7,459 nucleotides of DNA. It comes from Propionibacteriaceae bacterium. GTDB lineage: Bacteria; Actinomycetota; Actinomycetes; Propionibacteriales; Propionibacteriaceae. The notes below the pieces were generated by a model that worked only from the letters and a program-made list of their open reading frames with translations, ran no database searches and had not been told where the DNA came from. The position numbers and the translations under genes are program-made. The DNA lies in assembly GCA_025923975.1 (NCBI GenBank), contig JAICEV010000168.1, positions 1 to 7,459 on the forward strand, written 5' to 3'. Positions 6,555 to 7,459 of the stretch are shown in pieces. Every line of letters starts with the position of its first letter. The first letter of the stretch is position 1.

Positions 6555-6719
6555 TTAGCTGGCGGGCGCCTTGTCCTCGTCGTCGGGCAAGGTGTCCTTC
6601 AGCGCTTCCCGAGCCGCGTCCTGACCTTGGTCAATGGCGTCTTGAGAGCGTTGCAGTGGTCCGGCATCCGCCTCGCCGGCATCCGCCTCGCCGGCATCCG
6701 CCTCGTTGTTCTCCGACAC
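6555..6719 (-). CDS. small acidic hypothetical protein with EADAG repeats
   Basis: A GTG at 6719-6717 preceded by a strong GAGGAGG ribosome binding site (6728-6734, eight bases away) opens a 54-residue frame ending in TAA at 6555-6557. The protein is highly acidic and probably disordered at its start, with three perfect EADAG repeats (about residues 6-20). A likely helix follows, DAIDQGQDAAREALKDTL. There is no signal peptide, membrane segment or cysteine. I do not recognise a characterised family. The open frame extends upstream to 6878, but the ribosome binding site favours the short form. It is convergent with the ATPase gene (52-bp gap, no clear terminator) and divergent from the membrane protein gene. 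I see no supported promoter or operator between 6720 and 6892. Confidence 0.6.
   Translation of the reverse strand: MSENNEADAGEADAGEADAGPLQRSQDAIDQGQDAAREALKDTLPDDEDKAPAS
6661..6705. repeat. 15-bp tandem repeat, three perfect copies
   Basis: CCGGCATCCGCCTCG is repeated three times without change at 6661-6675, 6676-6690 and 6691-6705. On the minus strand each unit encodes five residues of the small acidic protein (EADAG), so unit gain or loss keeps the frame. Perfect identity, including third codon positions, indicates recent duplication. Confidence 0.9.
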
Positions 6720-6892
6720 GGCAGCAGCCTCCTCGGCAGCATCGTCCGGGAGATCCTGGTCGGCGTCTGGTCCAGATTTTGTGGGCACGGTATTAGTGAA
6801 CAGCAGCTGGCGGGAATTTGGCCTGGTTGCTGACCACAATGCCCGGGAATCATGGTCGACAACCCATCCGGTGCTCAAGTCAAGGAATGCTC

Positions 6893-7459
6893 ATGTCCAC
6901 GTCAGGATCGACAACCGCGCCAGCCCTCGGTCGGGCAAACTCAGCGCTCTGGCGCCACTGGCCAGTAGCTGTAGGCCTCCTCGGCGCGGCTTTTGTGACG
7001 ATCTTCAGTCCTGATCGCGACACCATCACCATCAGCCTCCTTGTCGCACTCACGTGCTATCTGGCAGCAGCCGCGCTTGGAGTGCGCTGGGTCGTGTGGG
7101 CGGCCATCCCGGTCGCCAGTGCCCTTGTGGTTGCTGGTCGGCTTGCCGACATTCAGCCCTGGTACGTATTCGCTGGCGCCTTGATTGTCCTGGTCCTTAT
7201 TGGCTTGCTGCGGCGTGCCTCGCGTTCGGCTCTCGCTGCCCAATCCCTGGCAATGGTGGCGTACGGGGGAATCGCCGTCGCCGCGCTAACCCTAGGTCCG
7301 GTAGCCGGTGCCGTTCTCGCATCATTGGCACTCATTGCACACGTCGGCTGGGATGTCGTCCACTATCGCCGCAATGTTGTGGTACCCCGTTCGCTTGCCG
7401 AGGCTTGCATGTTCTTCGACGTCCCGCTCGGCCTGGCCGTCATCGTTCTCGCACTTGCC
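6893..7459 (+). CDS. multi-pass membrane protein, 3' end cut by window edge
   Basis: From the ATG at 6893 the frame stays open for 189 codons to the end of the window. An AAGGA ribosome binding site (6882-6886) lies six bases upstream. A polar N-terminus of about 23 residues is followed by hydrophobic segments near residues 24-39, 45-63, 67-85, 91-106, 114-132 and 134-152. A basic loop DVVHYRRNVVVPRS (154-167) comes next, then the start of another segment (about 177-189). At least six or seven transmembrane helices are therefore predicted in the cytoplasmic membrane. The WDVVHYRR loop resembles a motif I recall from uncharacterised actinobacterial membrane proteins, but no function is known to me. 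How much is missing at the 3' end cannot be told. Confidence 0.82.
   Translation, partial: MSTSGSTTAPALGRANSALWRHWPVAVGLLGAAFVTIFSPDRDTITISLLVALTCYLAAAALGVRWVVWAAIPVASALVVAGRLADIQPWYVFAGALIVLVLIGLLRRASRSALAAQSLAMVAYGGIAVAALTLGPVAGAVLASLALIAHVGWDVVHYRRNVVVPRSLAEACMFFDVPLGLAVIVLALA

Noticed and set aside
6555..6878. Longer 107-residue version of the acidic small protein
   Set aside because: The upstream part has no ribosome binding site for its ATG, while the internal GTG at 6719 has GAGGAGG at ideal distance. The long form remains possible.
1..7459. CRISPR array, insertion sequence, tRNA or attachment site
   Set aside because: No regularly spaced repeats, terminal inverted repeats flanking a transposase, tRNA-like folds or integrase genes were seen.

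Overview
The window is GC-rich and compactly coded. It has GTG starts, GAGGAG/GGAGG-type ribosome binding sites, a probable leaderless transcript, and families common in high-GC Gram-positives (short PadR regulators, VOC proteins, BBE-type FAD oxidoreductases). I infer an actinomycete (Actinomycetota) chromosome and cannot place it more finely. No tRNA, rRNA, CRISPR array, transposase or phage gene is visible.

Layout. (1) Positions 1-327, minus strand: the N-terminal 109 residues of a VOC/glyoxalase-fold protein, cut by the window edge. (2) Positions 328-410: a divergent promoter region with an interrupted palindrome that is a good candidate PadR operator. (3) Positions 411-2708, plus strand: a tightly packed set of padR-like regulator, VOC protein (ATGA overlap) and a BBE-type FAD oxidoreductase read in three frames. 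(4) Positions 2689-2898: what looks like the first ~20 codons of a PPOX-type (pyridoxamine-phosphate oxidase/F420) enzyme that then breaks off, followed by a perfect 20-bp palindrome. (5) Positions 2899-3771: an intact SMP-30/gluconolactonase-type enzyme. (6) Positions 3790-4533, minus strand: a class I SAM-dependent methyltransferase, convergent with the lactonase gene. (7) Positions 4534-4609: a second divergent promoter region with a 24-bp imperfect palindrome. (8) Positions 4610-6502, plus strand: a large STAND/AAA-type ATPase gene interrupted by three frame changes. (9) Positions 6555-6719, minus strand: a 54-residue acidic protein with a 15-bp triplicated repeat. (10) Positions 6893-7459, plus strand: the start of a multi-pass membrane protein that runs off the window.

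How the genes may work together (inference): a PadR sensor probably controls itself, one or both VOC genes and the FAD oxidoreductase. PPOX, lactonase and methyltransferase genes lie nearby. This resembles a small-molecule detoxification or modification cassette, but no substrate can be read from the sequence.

The most notable observation is that both large broken genes (FAD oxidoreductase and ATPase) are interrupted only by frame changes that all go the same way. Each is repaired by adding one base to an existing short homopolymer, and there are no in-frame nonsense mutations. This could be a systematic indel error in the sequence or early gene decay. It should be settled before either gene is called dead. 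I did not find a convincing undescribed system.
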